A DNA stretch of 64,000 bases from Streptomyces sp. R21. GTDB lineage: Bacteria > Actinomycetota > Actinomycetes > Streptomycetales > Streptomycetaceae. The translations under genes and the position numbers were made by a program. The notes beneath the pieces were generated by a model. The model was not told the origin of the DNA and did not search any database. It was given only the letters and a program-made list of their open reading frames with translations. This document shows, piece by piece, positions 44,301 to 51,736 of the stretch; the stretch's first letter is position 1; each line of letters starts with the position of its first letter. The DNA lies in contig NZ_CP163435.1 of NCBI RefSeq assembly GCF_041051975.1, forward strand, positions 2,480,001 to 2,544,000. The letters run 5' to 3'.

Positions 44301-44469
44301 AACGGCGCAGCGCGGTGCGGGCGAGGAGCGCGCTGCCCGCGAGCCGGTTGTAGAGCGCGGTGCCGGCCAGGTCGACGAGGCGCTTGAACACGTCCTTCAG
44401 TTTCAGGGCGAGGACGCCCAGGACGAAGGCGGCAGCGGCTGGCAGCCACGTATGCAATCGGTCCCCCAT
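41380..44469 (-). CDS. NACHT domain NTPase with membrane segments (STAND type)
   Basis: A 1029-residue protein of the STAND NTPase superfamily. A transmembrane-like segment lies near the start (WLPAAAAFVLGVLALKLK); then an amphipathic N-terminal region (~40-100); the NACHT core with Walker A GVPGAGKT (118-125) and Walker B RLALYFDGLDEV (211-222), followed by the NACHT-typical LLTMIAYLYSYE and FQFAHLTLQEYLAATAL; a long alpha-helical repeat-like region (~460-800) as a possible sensor; and several C-terminal membrane helices (~870-1010). Bacterial NACHT proteins act as intracellular pathogen sensors in phage defence (for example the bNACHT group), but this architecture, bounded by membrane segments, is not one I can name. 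ATG 44469 follows GGGGGG. It may have its own promoter within 44470-44678. Confidence 0.85.
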   Translation of the reverse strand: MGDRLHTWLPAAAAFVLGVLALKLKDVFKRLVDLAGTALYNRLAGSALLARTALRRYTVKVYERHHRFSVSFRPEEARALDMASVYVPLRTATGFGAAAEVGEAAVTLGDARRTVVLGVPGAGKTMLLRHTALAWARQRYRPDLLPERTWYDPRRRHRVDLGTPTDIPVLLSLRSVDLADGDLVHHIVGHFAEHGFPKADKWVARALDEGRLALYFDGLDEVPTGQRPQVAAAIRTFMTVYGQCRAVVTCRVAVYRGEFNEETDRTLRVEELDDRLVGRFLGAWPWPPTLEPDTVDQLLGALRDTPQLMTLARNPLLLTMIAYLYSYEYAGTGQVLPHNRADFYEQVIVSLLRDRQRDAHFVQPVKRAALQRLALAAQDVPPDAYDRLAMPYDKVLPVLRETLERYGRPVDGAEDMLGEIVDRSGLLLSVDNGERFQFAHLTLQEYLAATALAGEAAALRERYRRDPEVWRETVRLWCGVVSRDCSHVVREILAADPLLAFQCLADAQVVDEALADEIVTMFLERLGNGAAPAEGSERDAVVAAFGLVAADRRPRGVAVFELLRATAEHSDDAGRARAALHALAATHLPRAARFLASRLTQLPEAKAALASMGDVAVAAVHDRELDLPGELVAEMLWAIRTPKAIHSLGELLRSDDLAIAHDAAFRLADLVRDRELAVVQRNISSELAWISRYLPGWGEFFWVTGPYRERGDWLGSRGIFSVVAKLLRQAAESGATPPPGVEPDPRIVVPLALVDYGGAGPRMLSLPDELVDPTLYADLDAFFGDAGGWARSLGQGRRGLAHLGIRVFSFGAPDETGAELGRRLVAAAGLSEARVRLLGWLRPDLCLCAVRLLTDTGIARHESWRSGTTRLRESEFAVRFSALLALYVMLSIAPWARAGAVLVGGWSWGVQGWLGIAFLALNVGGPAYFRFLGAGRRLWAPLDPARGALARENDDQARRRELWTGTVCVVPLGACIALAEWWGTWPSTALGVALFTGVIVLLTPLATPRALEKFLDEGLPSRVLPLVQE

Positions 44470-44612
44470 GGACGCCCCCCGCGCCGCCGCGCCGTAGCCG
44501 GAAGGGCAGAATACGAGGGGCGGCCCACCCGTGTCCCCGACCTGGCGGAAGTCCCGGGCGCGGGGCTCTGACCAGGGCCGCAGTGACGCACACCACAGCG
44601 TCCCAGGATTTG

Positions 44613-44626
44613 GGACATACATGTCC
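44613..44626. promoter_or_regulatory. GGACATACATGTCC palindrome
   Basis: A perfect 14-base palindrome with two 6-base arms and a 2-base centre, 53 bases before the leader peptide ORF of the sulfur operon and about 145 bases before the NACHT gene start. It could bind a dimeric repressor of either unit. The nearby direct repeat GTGGACGATGGTGGACT (44630-44649 region) may be part of the same control site. Confidence 0.45.
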
Positions 44627-44678
44627 GCATGGTGGACGATGGTGGACTGGCCCGAGATCCCCGTGACACGCTTCCGTC

Positions 44679-44762
44679 ATGTCTGGAACTGGAATTGCCT
44701 TGGTGAGTCGGCGGCACGTCGACCTCGGCCGCATGTCCAGCGCCATCTGTCCGGCGAGCTGA
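44679..44762 (+). CDS. Cysteine leader peptide of the sulfur operon
   Basis: A 27-codon ORF encoding MSGTGIALVSRR, then HVDLGRMSSAICPAS. I recognise this as the Streptomyces leader peptide found in front of sulfur-assimilation genes: a short peptide with one or two Cys codons near its end (here ICP). Ribosome stalling at the Cys codon when cysteine is scarce is the accepted model for such peptides; the downstream gene is sulfite reductase, in line with that. The region after it up to 44897 should hold the switching structure; a clear attenuator hairpin was not resolved by eye. Confidence 0.75.
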   Translation: MSGTGIALVSRRHVDLGRMSSAICPAS

Positions 44763-44808
44763 CCAGTCCAGCAACGCCGCTTCCCCGCTCTCTTGTGACC
44801 CTTGCGCA

Positions 44809-44892
44809 ATGACGCGCCCATACTTCCGTATGCGCCCGCATGTGCAGGTCAGAGCCGCTTTCAGACCTGTCCCGCAGTCCCGAAGGACGTAA
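44809..44892 (+). CDS. Second short ORF before sulfite reductase
   Basis: A 27-codon ORF (MTRPYFRMRPHVQVRAAFRP, then VPQSRRT) ends 5 bases before the ATG of the sulfite reductase gene, and its last codons overlap that gene's ribosome-binding site (GAAGGA). Translation through it could open or block that site. It is Arg-rich with no Cys, so it differs from the upstream leader; it may also be chance. Confidence 0.35.
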   Translation: MTRPYFRMRPHVQVRAAFRPVPQSRRT

Positions 44893-44897
44893 CAGCC

Positions 44898-46589
44898 ATG
44901 GCCGCCACCCCGCAGAATCCCGCCGCGCCCCGCCGCAAGGTGAGCCGTCACCGCGGCGAGGGTCAGTGGGCCGTGGGTCACTTCACCCCGCTCAACGGCA
45001 ACGAACAGTTCAAGAAGGACGATGACGGTCTCAATGTGCGGACACGCATTGAGACGATCTACTCCAAGCGGGGTTTCGACTCGATCGACCCCAATGACCT
45101 GCGTGGCCGCATGCGCTGGTGGGGTCTCTACACCCAGCGCAAGCCCGGGATCGACGGCGGCAAGACCGCGATCCTGGAGCCGGAGGAGCTGGACGACAAG
45201 TACTTCATGCTGCGCGTCCGTATCGACGGCGGCCGGCTGACCACCGAGCAGCTGCGCGTCATCGGCGAGATCTCGCAGGAGTTCGCGCGCGGCACCGCCG
45301 ACCTCACCGACCGGCAGAACGTGCAGTACCACTGGATCCGCATCGAGGACGTCCCGGAGATCTGGGACCGGCTGGAGGCCGTGGGCCTGTCCACGACCGA
45401 GGCCTGCGGTGACACGCCCCGCGTCATCCTCGGTTCGCCCGTCGCCGGCATCGCCGAGGACGAGATCATCGACGGCACGCCCGCCATCGAGGAGATCCAC
45501 CGTCGCGTCATCGGCAACCCCGAGTTCTCGAACCTGCCCCGCAAGTTCAAGACCGCGATCTCCGGCTCGCCGCTGCTGGACGTGGCGCACGAGATCAACG
45601 ACGTCGCCTTCGTCGGCGTGAACCACCCGGAGCACGGCCCCGGCTTCGACCTCTGGGTCGGCGGCGGCCTCTCCACCAACCCGAAGATCGGCCAGCGTCT
45701 CGGTGCCTGGGTGCCGCTCGACGAGGTCGCGGACGTGCACGTCGGCGTCCTGTCGATCTTCCGCGACTACGGCTACCGGCGGCTGCGCACCCGCGCCCGT
45801 CTGAAGTTCCTGGTCGCCGACTGGGGCGTCGAGAAGTTCCGCCACGTCCTAGAGGACGAGTACCTGAAGCGCAAGCTCGTCGACGGCCCGGCCCCCGACC
45901 AGCCGGTCGCCCGCTGGCGCGACCACGTCGGCGTGCACCGGCAGCAGGACGGCAACTTCTACGTCGGCTTCGCGCCGCGCGTCGGCCGGATCGACGGCGC
46001 GACGCTCACGAAGATCGCCGAAGTGGCCGCGGCACACGGCTCGGGCCGGCTGCGCACCACCGTCGAGCAGAAGATGATCGTGCTCGACGTGGCGGAGGAC
46101 CAGGTCGGCTCCCTGGTCGAGGGCCTGGAGGCGCTCGACCTCACCGTCAGCCCCTCCCCGTTCCGGCGCGGCACGATGGCCTGCACCGGCATCGAGTACT
46201 GCAAGCTCGCCATCGTCGAGACCAAGGTGCGCGGCGCCTCGCTGATCGACGAACTGGAGCGCCGTATCCCGGAGTTCGACGAGCCGATCACCATCAACAT
46301 CAACGGCTGCCCGAACGCCTGCGCCCGTATCCAGGTCGCGGACATCGGTCTCAAGGGCCAGCTGGTTCTCAACGACCAGGGTGAGCAGGTCGAGGGCTTC
46401 CAGGTACACCTGGGCGGCGCCCTCGGCCTGGAGGCCGGGTTCGGCCGCAAGGTCCGTGGTCTGAAGGTCACTTCGGAGGAGCTGCCCGACTACGTCGAGC
46501 GTGTCCTCACCCGCTTCCAGCAGGAGCGCGAGGACGGCGAGCGGTTCGCCACCTGGGCCGCGCGCGCCAGCGAGGAGGCCCTCTCATGA
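44898..46589 (+). CDS. sir: Nitrite/sulfite reductase (siroheme, 4Fe-4S)
   Basis: A 563-residue assimilatory sulfite reductase that reduces sulfite to sulfide with ferredoxin as electron donor. It has the two-repeat fold, and the Cys ligands of the siroheme-coupled 4Fe-4S cluster: CTGIEYC (~429-435) and CPNAC (~470-474). GAAGGA (44882-44887) precedes ATG 44898 by 10 bases. Its stop overlaps the start of the zinc-ribbon gene (ATGA). Siroheme would be provided by the chelatase at 53421-54158. Nitrite reduction is also possible for the family, but the cys-gene context favours sulfite. Confidence 0.93.
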   Translation: MAATPQNPAAPRRKVSRHRGEGQWAVGHFTPLNGNEQFKKDDDGLNVRTRIETIYSKRGFDSIDPNDLRGRMRWWGLYTQRKPGIDGGKTAILEPEELDDKYFMLRVRIDGGRLTTEQLRVIGEISQEFARGTADLTDRQNVQYHWIRIEDVPEIWDRLEAVGLSTTEACGDTPRVILGSPVAGIAEDEIIDGTPAIEEIHRRVIGNPEFSNLPRKFKTAISGSPLLDVAHEINDVAFVGVNHPEHGPGFDLWVGGGLSTNPKIGQRLGAWVPLDEVADVHVGVLSIFRDYGYRRLRTRARLKFLVADWGVEKFRHVLEDEYLKRKLVDGPAPDQPVARWRDHVGVHRQQDGNFYVGFAPRVGRIDGATLTKIAEVAAAHGSGRLRTTVEQKMIVLDVAEDQVGSLVEGLEALDLTVSPSPFRRGTMACTGIEYCKLAIVETKVRGASLIDELERRIPEFDEPITININGCPNACARIQVADIGLKGQLVLNDQGEQVEGFQVHLGGALGLEAGFGRKVRGLKVTSEELPDYVERVLTRFQQEREDGERFATWAARASEEALS

Positions 46590-46765
46590 GCGAGCGTGCG
46601 GCGCCGTTCTACTGCCCCTACTGCGGCGACGAGGACCTGCGTCCCAGCGAGCAGGGCCACGGCGCATGGGAATGCGGAGCGTGCAATCGAGCCTTCCAGT
46701 TGAAGTTCCTCGGGCTGCTCGCCCGGGGCCTTCAGAACAACACTGGTGGAGGGGACGAGATATGA
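46586..46765 (+). CDS. Small zinc-ribbon protein between sir and cysH
   Basis: A 59-residue protein: MSERAAPFYCPYCGDEDL, then ECGACNRAFQLKFLGL. Two Cys pairs (CPYC and CGAC) make one zinc ribbon. Its ATG overlaps the sulfite reductase stop and its TGA overlaps the cysH start, so it is translated as part of the operon. A small zinc-ribbon gene in just this place is known from other Streptomyces; its role in sulfate reduction is not established. Being under 60 residues it is easily missed. Confidence 0.85.
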   Translation: MSERAAPFYCPYCGDEDLRPSEQGHGAWECGACNRAFQLKFLGLLARGLQNNTGGGDEI

Positions 46766-47520
46766 CGACCACTCAGGCAGACACGGCCGATACGAAGCCG
46801 GGGACCGGCCGCGACACGGAGGCGTCGGACGGCCGCGACGCCGAGCTCAAGGCGCTCGCCGAACAGGCCGGACGCGATCTGGAGGACGCCTCCGCGCTGG
46901 AGATCCTCCAGTGGGCCGCCGGCACCTTCGGCAAGAAGTTCTGCGTGACCTCCTCCATGGAGGACGCGGTGGTCGCCCACCTCGCCTCCCGCGCCTTCCC
47001 CGGCGTGGACGTCGTCTTCCTCGACACCGGCTACCACTTCCCGGAGACCATCGGCACCCGGGACGCGGTCGAGGCCGTGATGGACGTCAACGTCATCACG
47101 CTCACCCCGCGCCAGACGGTCGCCGAGCAGGACGCCGAGTACGGGCCGAAGCTGCACGACCGCGACCCGGACCTGTGCTGCGCACTGCGCAAGGTCAAGC
47201 CCCTTGAAGAGGGCCTGACTTCGTACGACGCCTGGGCGACCGGTCTGCGCCGCGACGAGTCCCCGACCCGGGCGAACACCCCGGTCGTCGGCTGGGACGA
47301 GAAGCGCCGCAAGGTCAAGATCTCGCCGATCGCCCGTTGGACGCAGGACGACGTGGACGAGTACGTGGCAGAGCACGGGGTCCTCACCAACCCCTTGCTG
47401 ATGGACGGCTACGCGTCCGTCGGCTGCGCGCCCTGCACGCGCCGCGTGCTGGAGGGCGAGGACGCCCGCGCCGGACGCTGGGCGGGCCGCGGCAAGACCG
47501 AGTGCGGGCTGCACGGCTGA
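46762..47520 (+). CDS. cysH: Phosphoadenylyl/adenylyl-sulfate reductase
   Basis: A 252-residue reductase that turns (P)APS into sulfite with thioredoxin. The PAPS-loop region FCVTSSMEDAVVAHLASRAF is present. Cys139-Cys140 and Cys222-x2-Cys225 are the 4Fe-4S ligands of the APS-specific, iron-sulfur type, and the catalytic Cys248 sits in the usual ECGLHG end. It is coupled with the upstream zinc-ribbon gene (ATGA overlap). Confidence 0.93.
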   Translation: MTTTQADTADTKPGTGRDTEASDGRDAELKALAEQAGRDLEDASALEILQWAAGTFGKKFCVTSSMEDAVVAHLASRAFPGVDVVFLDTGYHFPETIGTRDAVEAVMDVNVITLTPRQTVAEQDAEYGPKLHDRDPDLCCALRKVKPLEEGLTSYDAWATGLRRDESPTRANTPVVGWDEKRRKVKISPIARWTQDDVDEYVAEHGVLTNPLLMDGYASVGCAPCTRRVLEGEDARAGRWAGRGKTECGLHG

Positions 47521-47555
47521 CCATGACCGAGATCCCCTCGAACCAGGAGAACCAA

Positions 47556-48092
47556 GTGACGACCGGAGCCACCATCTGGCTCACGGGTCTGCCGAGTGCC
47601 GGCAAGACCACCATCGCGTACGAGCTGGCGGGCCGGCTGCGCGAGGAGGGCCACCTCGTCGAGGTGCTGGACGGCGACGAGATCCGCGAGTTCATCTCGG
47701 CGGGCCTCGGCTTCAGCCGCGAGGACCGGCACACCAATGTGCAGCGCATCGGCTTCCTCGCCGAGCTGCTCGCCCGTAACGGCGTCAAGGCGCTCGTCCC
47801 GGTGATCGCGCCGTACGCGGACAGCCGTGAGGCGGTGCGCAAGCGCCACCAGGAGAGCGGCGCCGCGTACATCGAGGTGCACGTGGCGACCCCGGTCGAG
47901 GTGTGCTCCGTACGCGATGTGAAGGGGCTGTACGCCAAGCAGGCCGCCGGCGAGCTGAAGGGGCTCACCGGGGTCGACGACCCGTACGAGGAGCCCGAGT
48001 CGCCCGATCTGCGGATCGAGTCGCACACCCAGACCGTGCAGGAGTCCGCGGCCGCGTTGCACGGGCTGCTCAATGAGAGGGGTCTCGCATGA
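47556..48092 (+). CDS. cysC: Adenylyl-sulfate kinase
   Basis: A 178-residue APS kinase that makes PAPS. Walker A GLPSAGKT (11-18) and the family segments LDGDEIREFISAGLGFSRED and DVKGLYAKQAAGELKGLTGV are seen. GTG 47556 is preceded by AGGAG at 6 bases; an in-frame ATG at 47523 lacks a ribosome site. Its stop overlaps the cysD start (ATGA). Confidence 0.92.
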   Translation: MTTGATIWLTGLPSAGKTTIAYELAGRLREEGHLVEVLDGDEIREFISAGLGFSREDRHTNVQRIGFLAELLARNGVKALVPVIAPYADSREAVRKRHQESGAAYIEVHVATPVEVCSVRDVKGLYAKQAAGELKGLTGVDDPYEEPESPDLRIESHTQTVQESAAALHGLLNERGLA

Positions 48093-49030
48093 CGACGACC
48101 GTTGCCAAGGTGCAGGGGGGCGAGACGGACGCTCCGTACGCCCTCTCCCACCTGGACGCGCTGGAGTCCGAGGCGGTGCACATCTTCCGCGAGGTCGCGG
48201 GCGAGTTCGAGCGGCCGGTGATCCTCTTCTCCGGCGGCAAGGACTCCATCGTCATGCTGCACCTCGCCCTGAAGGCCTTCGCCCCCGCGGCGATCCCCTT
48301 CTCGCTGCTGCACGTGGACACCGGGCACAACTTCCCCGAGGTGCTGGAGTACCGCGACCGCGCGGTGGCCACCCATGGGCTGCGCCTCCATGTGGCCTCC
48401 GTCCAGGACTACATCGACCGCGGTGTGCTCAAGGAACGCCCCGACGGCACCCGCAACCCCCTGCAGACTCTCCCGCTCACCGAGAAGATCCAGGCCGAGA
48501 AGTTCGACGCCGTCTTCGGCGGCGGACGCCGCGACGAGGAGAAGGCCCGCGCCAAGGAGCGGGTGTTCTCGCTGCGGGACGAGTTCTCCCAGTGGGACCC
48601 CCGCCGCCAGCGCCCCGAACTGTGGAACCTCTACAACGGCCGCCACGCCCCCGGTGAACACGTCCGGGTGTTCCCGCTCTCCAACTGGACCGAGCTGGAC
48701 GTGTGGCAGTACATCGCCCGCGAGGGCATCGAGCTGCCCGAGATCTACTTCGCGCACGAGCGTGAGGTGTTCCAACGCGCCGGGATGTGGCTGACCGCCG
48801 GCGAGTGGGGCGGCCCCAAGAACGGGGAGACCGTCGAGAAGCGTCTCGTGCGCTACCGGACCGTCGGTGACATGTCCTGCACGGGTGCCGTCGACTCCGA
48901 CGCGGTGACGCTGGACGACGTCATCGTCGAGATCGCCGCCTCCCGGCTGACCGAGCGGGGCGCGACCCGCGCCGACGACAAGATGTCCGAGGCCGCGATG
49001 GAAGACCGTAAGCGCGAGGGGTACTTCTAA
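48089..49030 (+). CDS. cysD: Sulfate adenylyltransferase small subunit
   Basis: A 313-residue PP-loop ATP sulfurylase subunit that makes APS from sulfate and ATP with the GTPase CysN. The SGGKDSI pyrophosphate-binding loop (~44-50) is present, with KFDAVFGGGRRDEEKARAKE and the C-terminal MEDRKREGYF. It overlaps cysC by 4 bases and is 2 bases from cysN. Confidence 0.95.
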   Translation: MTTTVAKVQGGETDAPYALSHLDALESEAVHIFREVAGEFERPVILFSGGKDSIVMLHLALKAFAPAAIPFSLLHVDTGHNFPEVLEYRDRAVATHGLRLHVASVQDYIDRGVLKERPDGTRNPLQTLPLTEKIQAEKFDAVFGGGRRDEEKARAKERVFSLRDEFSQWDPRRQRPELWNLYNGRHAPGEHVRVFPLSNWTELDVWQYIAREGIELPEIYFAHEREVFQRAGMWLTAGEWGGPKNGETVEKRLVRYRTVGDMSCTGAVDSDAVTLDDVIVEIAASRLTERGATRADDKMSEAAMEDRKREGYF

Positions 49031-49032
49031 GC

Positions 49033-50361
49033 ATGAGCACCACCACGGAACTCTCCGAGACCACACTCCTGCGGTTCGCCACCGCCGGCTCCGTCGACGA
49101 CGGCAAGTCCACCCTCGTCGGTCGCCTGCTGCACGACTCCAAGTCGATCCTCACCGACCAACTGGAGGCCGTGGAACGGGCTTCGGCCGGCCGCGGCGCC
49201 GAGGGCCCCGACCTCGCGCTGCTCACCGACGGCCTGCGCGCCGAGCGCGAGCAGGGCATCACCATCGACGTCGCCTACCGCTACTTCGCCACCCCCAAGC
49301 GCCGCTTCATCCTCGCCGACACCCCCGGCCACGTGCAGTACACCCGCAACATGGTGACGGGTGCCTCCACGGCCGAGCTGACGGTGATCCTGATCGACGC
49401 CCGCAACGGTGTGGTCGAGCAGACCCGCCGGCATGCCGCCCTCGCGGCGCTGCTGCGTGTCCCGCACGTCGTCCTCGCCGTGAACAAGATGGACCTGGTC
49501 GACTACAAGGAGTCGGTCTTCGCCGCGATCGCCGAGGAGTTCACGGCGTACGCGCTCGAACTGGGCGTCCCGGAGGTCACCGCGATCCCGATCTCGGCAC
49601 TCGCCGGGGACAACGTGGTCGACCCGTCCGCGAACATGGACTGGTACGGCGGCCCGACCGTCCTGGAGCACCTGGAGACGGTTCCGGTCACCCACGACCT
49701 GAGCCACTGCCACGCCCGCCTTCCCGTGCAGTACGTGATCCGGCCGCAGACCGCCGAGCACCCGGACTACCGGGGCTACGCGGGCCAGATCGCCGCCGGT
49801 TCCTTCCGCGTCGGTGAGTCCGTGACGGTCCTGCCCTCCGGCCACGCGTCGAAGATCGCCGGTATCGACCTGCTCGGCGAGCCGGTCGACGTCGCCTGGA
49901 CCACGCAGTCGGTGACCGTTCTCCTGGAGGACGACATCGACATCTCGCGCGGCGATCTGATCGTGCCCAGCAAGGACGCCCCGCCGACCACGCAGGACGT
50001 CGAGGCGACCGTCTGCCACGTCGCCGACGCCCCGCTGACCGTCGGCCACCGGGTGCTGCTCAAGCACGGCACCCGCACGGTCAAGGCGATCGTCAAGGAC
50101 ATCCCGTCCCGGCTGACCCTCGACGACCTGTCGCTGCACCCGCACCCCGGGCAGCTGGTCGCCAACGACATCGGCCGCGTCAAGATCCGCACGGCCGAGC
50201 CGCTGCCGGTCGACGCGTACGCCGACTCCCGCCGCACCGGCTCGTTCATCCTGATCGACCCGGCCGACGGCACCACCCTGACCGCGGGCATGGTCGGCGA
50301 GTCCTTCGCCTCTCCGGAGCCGGTGAAGGACGAGGGCGACGACGACGGGTGGGACTTCTGA
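49033..50361 (+). CDS. cysN: Sulfate adenylyltransferase large subunit
   Basis: A 442-residue EF-Tu-like GTPase: GSVDDGKST (19-27), DTPGH (96-100) and NKMD (151-154). It lacks a fused APS-kinase domain, in agreement with the separate cysC. It couples GTP hydrolysis to APS formation by CysD. It starts 2 bases after the cysD stop. Confidence 0.95.
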   Translation: MSTTTELSETTLLRFATAGSVDDGKSTLVGRLLHDSKSILTDQLEAVERASAGRGAEGPDLALLTDGLRAEREQGITIDVAYRYFATPKRRFILADTPGHVQYTRNMVTGASTAELTVILIDARNGVVEQTRRHAALAALLRVPHVVLAVNKMDLVDYKESVFAAIAEEFTAYALELGVPEVTAIPISALAGDNVVDPSANMDWYGGPTVLEHLETVPVTHDLSHCHARLPVQYVIRPQTAEHPDYRGYAGQIAAGSFRVGESVTVLPSGHASKIAGIDLLGEPVDVAWTTQSVTVLLEDDIDISRGDLIVPSKDAPPTTQDVEATVCHVADAPLTVGHRVLLKHGTRTVKAIVKDIPSRLTLDDLSLHPHPGQLVANDIGRVKIRTAEPLPVDAYADSRRTGSFILIDPADGTTLTAGMVGESFASPEPVKDEGDDDGWDF

Positions 50362-50362
50362 C

Positions 50363-50464
50363 ATGAACTCCACCGACTTCTACTCCACGTTCGCGAAGGA
50401 GGGCGGCCGCGTCGGCAGCGGCGCCCTCGGCAGCGGGCAGGGCGGGGTCGCGCGATGTGCGTGA
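50363..50464 (+). CDS. Short ORF after cysN
   Basis: A 33-codon ORF (MNSTDFYSTFAKEGGRVGSG, then ALGSGQGGVARCA) begins 1 base after the cysN stop. It is Gly-rich and ends in a Cys codon next to its stop. A second ORF, in another frame, starts ATGTGC at 50455 and runs to 50547. One of them might act as a leader for the transporter genes; this is a guess. Confidence 0.35.
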   Translation: MNSTDFYSTFAKEGGRVGSGALGSGQGGVARCA

Positions 50465-50587
50465 TGACGTACGCGCACCGCCTGCGCGCCCACGCCCCCC
50501 ACCGCCTGCGTAAACGAAGACCTGCCGACCTCCCGGCCACGGCCTGAGAAAACCGTGACCGCCGGGCCAACGAGAGGAACCCCTCCC

Positions 50588-51700
50588 GTGCCTGCCACGC
50601 TCCGCTCCACCGCCGTACGCCGCGGCCTCGCCGTCATAGCAGCCCTGCCCCTGCTCGTCCTCGCCGCCTGCAGCTACGGCTCCGAGGCCAAGGACGACAC
50701 GAAGGCGAAGGTCGCCGCCGGGTCGAAGAAGATCGACGGTCTCGACACCGTGAAGATCGGCTACTTCGGCAACCTCACCCACGCCACGGCGCTGGTCGGC
50801 AACCAGAAGGGCTTCTTCCAGAAGGAGCTCGGCGCCACCGAGGCCAAGTACTCGATCTTCAACGCCGGCCCCTCCGAGATCGAGGCGCTGAACTCCGACT
50901 CGATCGACATCGGCTGGATCGGCCCCTCCCCGGCGATCAACGGCTACACCAAGTCCGCCGGCAAGAACCTGCGCATCATCGGCGGCTCGGCGTCCGGCGG
51001 CGTGAAGCTCGTGGTGAACCCGAAGAAGATCAAGTCCCTCAAGGACGTCAAGGGCAAGAAGATCGCGACCCCGCAGCTCGGCAACACACAGGACGTCGCG
51101 TTCCTCAACTGGGCCGCGGAGCAGGGCTGGAAGGTCGACGCGGAGAGCGGCAAGGGCGACGTCTCGGTCGTCCGCACGGACAACAAGATCACCCCGGACG
51201 CCTACAAGTCCGGCTCCATCGACGGCGCCTGGGTGCCGGAGCCGACCGCGTCCAAGCTGGTCGCCGAGGGCGGCAAGGTGCTGCTCGACGAGTCGACCCT
51301 GTGGCCCGACAAGAAGTTCGTGATCACTAACATCATCGTGTCGCAGAAGTTCCTCAAGGCCCACCCGAAGGTCGTCGAGGCCGTCCTCAAGGGCTCCGTC
51401 GAGACCAACAAGTGGATCAACGCCAACCCGGACGAGGCGAAGGCCGCCGCGAACGCCCAGCTCAAGACGGACTCCGGCAAGGAACTGCCGGCCGGCGTGC
51501 TGGACCCGGCCTGGAAGTCCATCCAGATCACCAACGACCCGCTGGCCTCCACCCTCAACACCGAGGCGGCACACGCGGTCAAGGCCGGTCTCCTCGACAA
51601 GCCCGACCTGAACGGGATCTACGACCTGACCCTGCTCAACAAGGTCCTCAAGGCCGCGGGCGAGAGCACGGTCACCGACGCCGGTCTCGGCGCCAAGTAA
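50588..51700 (+). CDS. ABC sulfonate-type substrate-binding lipoprotein
   Basis: A 370-residue binding protein with signal peptide and lipobox (VLAAC, Cys28) and an NMT1/SsuA-type fold: TVKIGYFGNLTHATALVGNQ, NAGPSEIEALNSDSIDIG and KKIATPQLGNTQDVAFL are hallmarks of the aliphatic sulfonate/nitrate/taurine binding group. Situated after cysN, it should bring in a sulfonate or sulfate ester as sulfur source. GTG 50588 follows AGAGGAA. Confidence 0.88.
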   Translation: MPATLRSTAVRRGLAVIAALPLLVLAACSYGSEAKDDTKAKVAAGSKKIDGLDTVKIGYFGNLTHATALVGNQKGFFQKELGATEAKYSIFNAGPSEIEALNSDSIDIGWIGPSPAINGYTKSAGKNLRIIGGSASGGVKLVVNPKKIKSLKDVKGKKIATPQLGNTQDVAFLNWAAEQGWKVDAESGKGDVSVVRTDNKITPDAYKSGSIDGAWVPEPTASKLVAEGGKVLLDESTLWPDKKFVITNIIVSQKFLKAHPKVVEAVLKGSVETNKWINANPDEAKAAANAQLKTDSGKELPAGVLDPAWKSIQITNDPLASTLNTEAAHAVKAGLLDKPDLNGIYDLTLLNKVLKAAGESTVTDAGLGAK

Positions 51701-51736
51701 CCCGGCACACCGATGAGTTCCCAGGAGGTGACGACC

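Larger units (their letters stand above)
44470..44897. promoter_or_regulatory. Regulatory region between NACHT gene and sulfur operon
   Basis: A 428-base region serving two divergent units. It holds the palindrome GGACATACATGTCC (44613-44626), a nearby direct repeat ATGGTGGAC, the leader peptide ORF (44679-44762) and a second short ORF (44809-44892) running to the sulfite reductase gene. Confidence 0.65.

Noticed and set aside
42487..44571. A 694-codon plus-strand frame opposite the NACHT gene
   Set aside because: The minus-strand frame has intact NACHT motifs and membrane segments. The plus-strand text is His/Gln/Arg/Val-rich without any motif.
44898..46589. Dissimilatory nitrite reductase role for the siroheme enzyme
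   Set aside because: The tight linkage to cysH, cysC, cysD, cysN and a Cys leader peptide supports sulfite as substrate.
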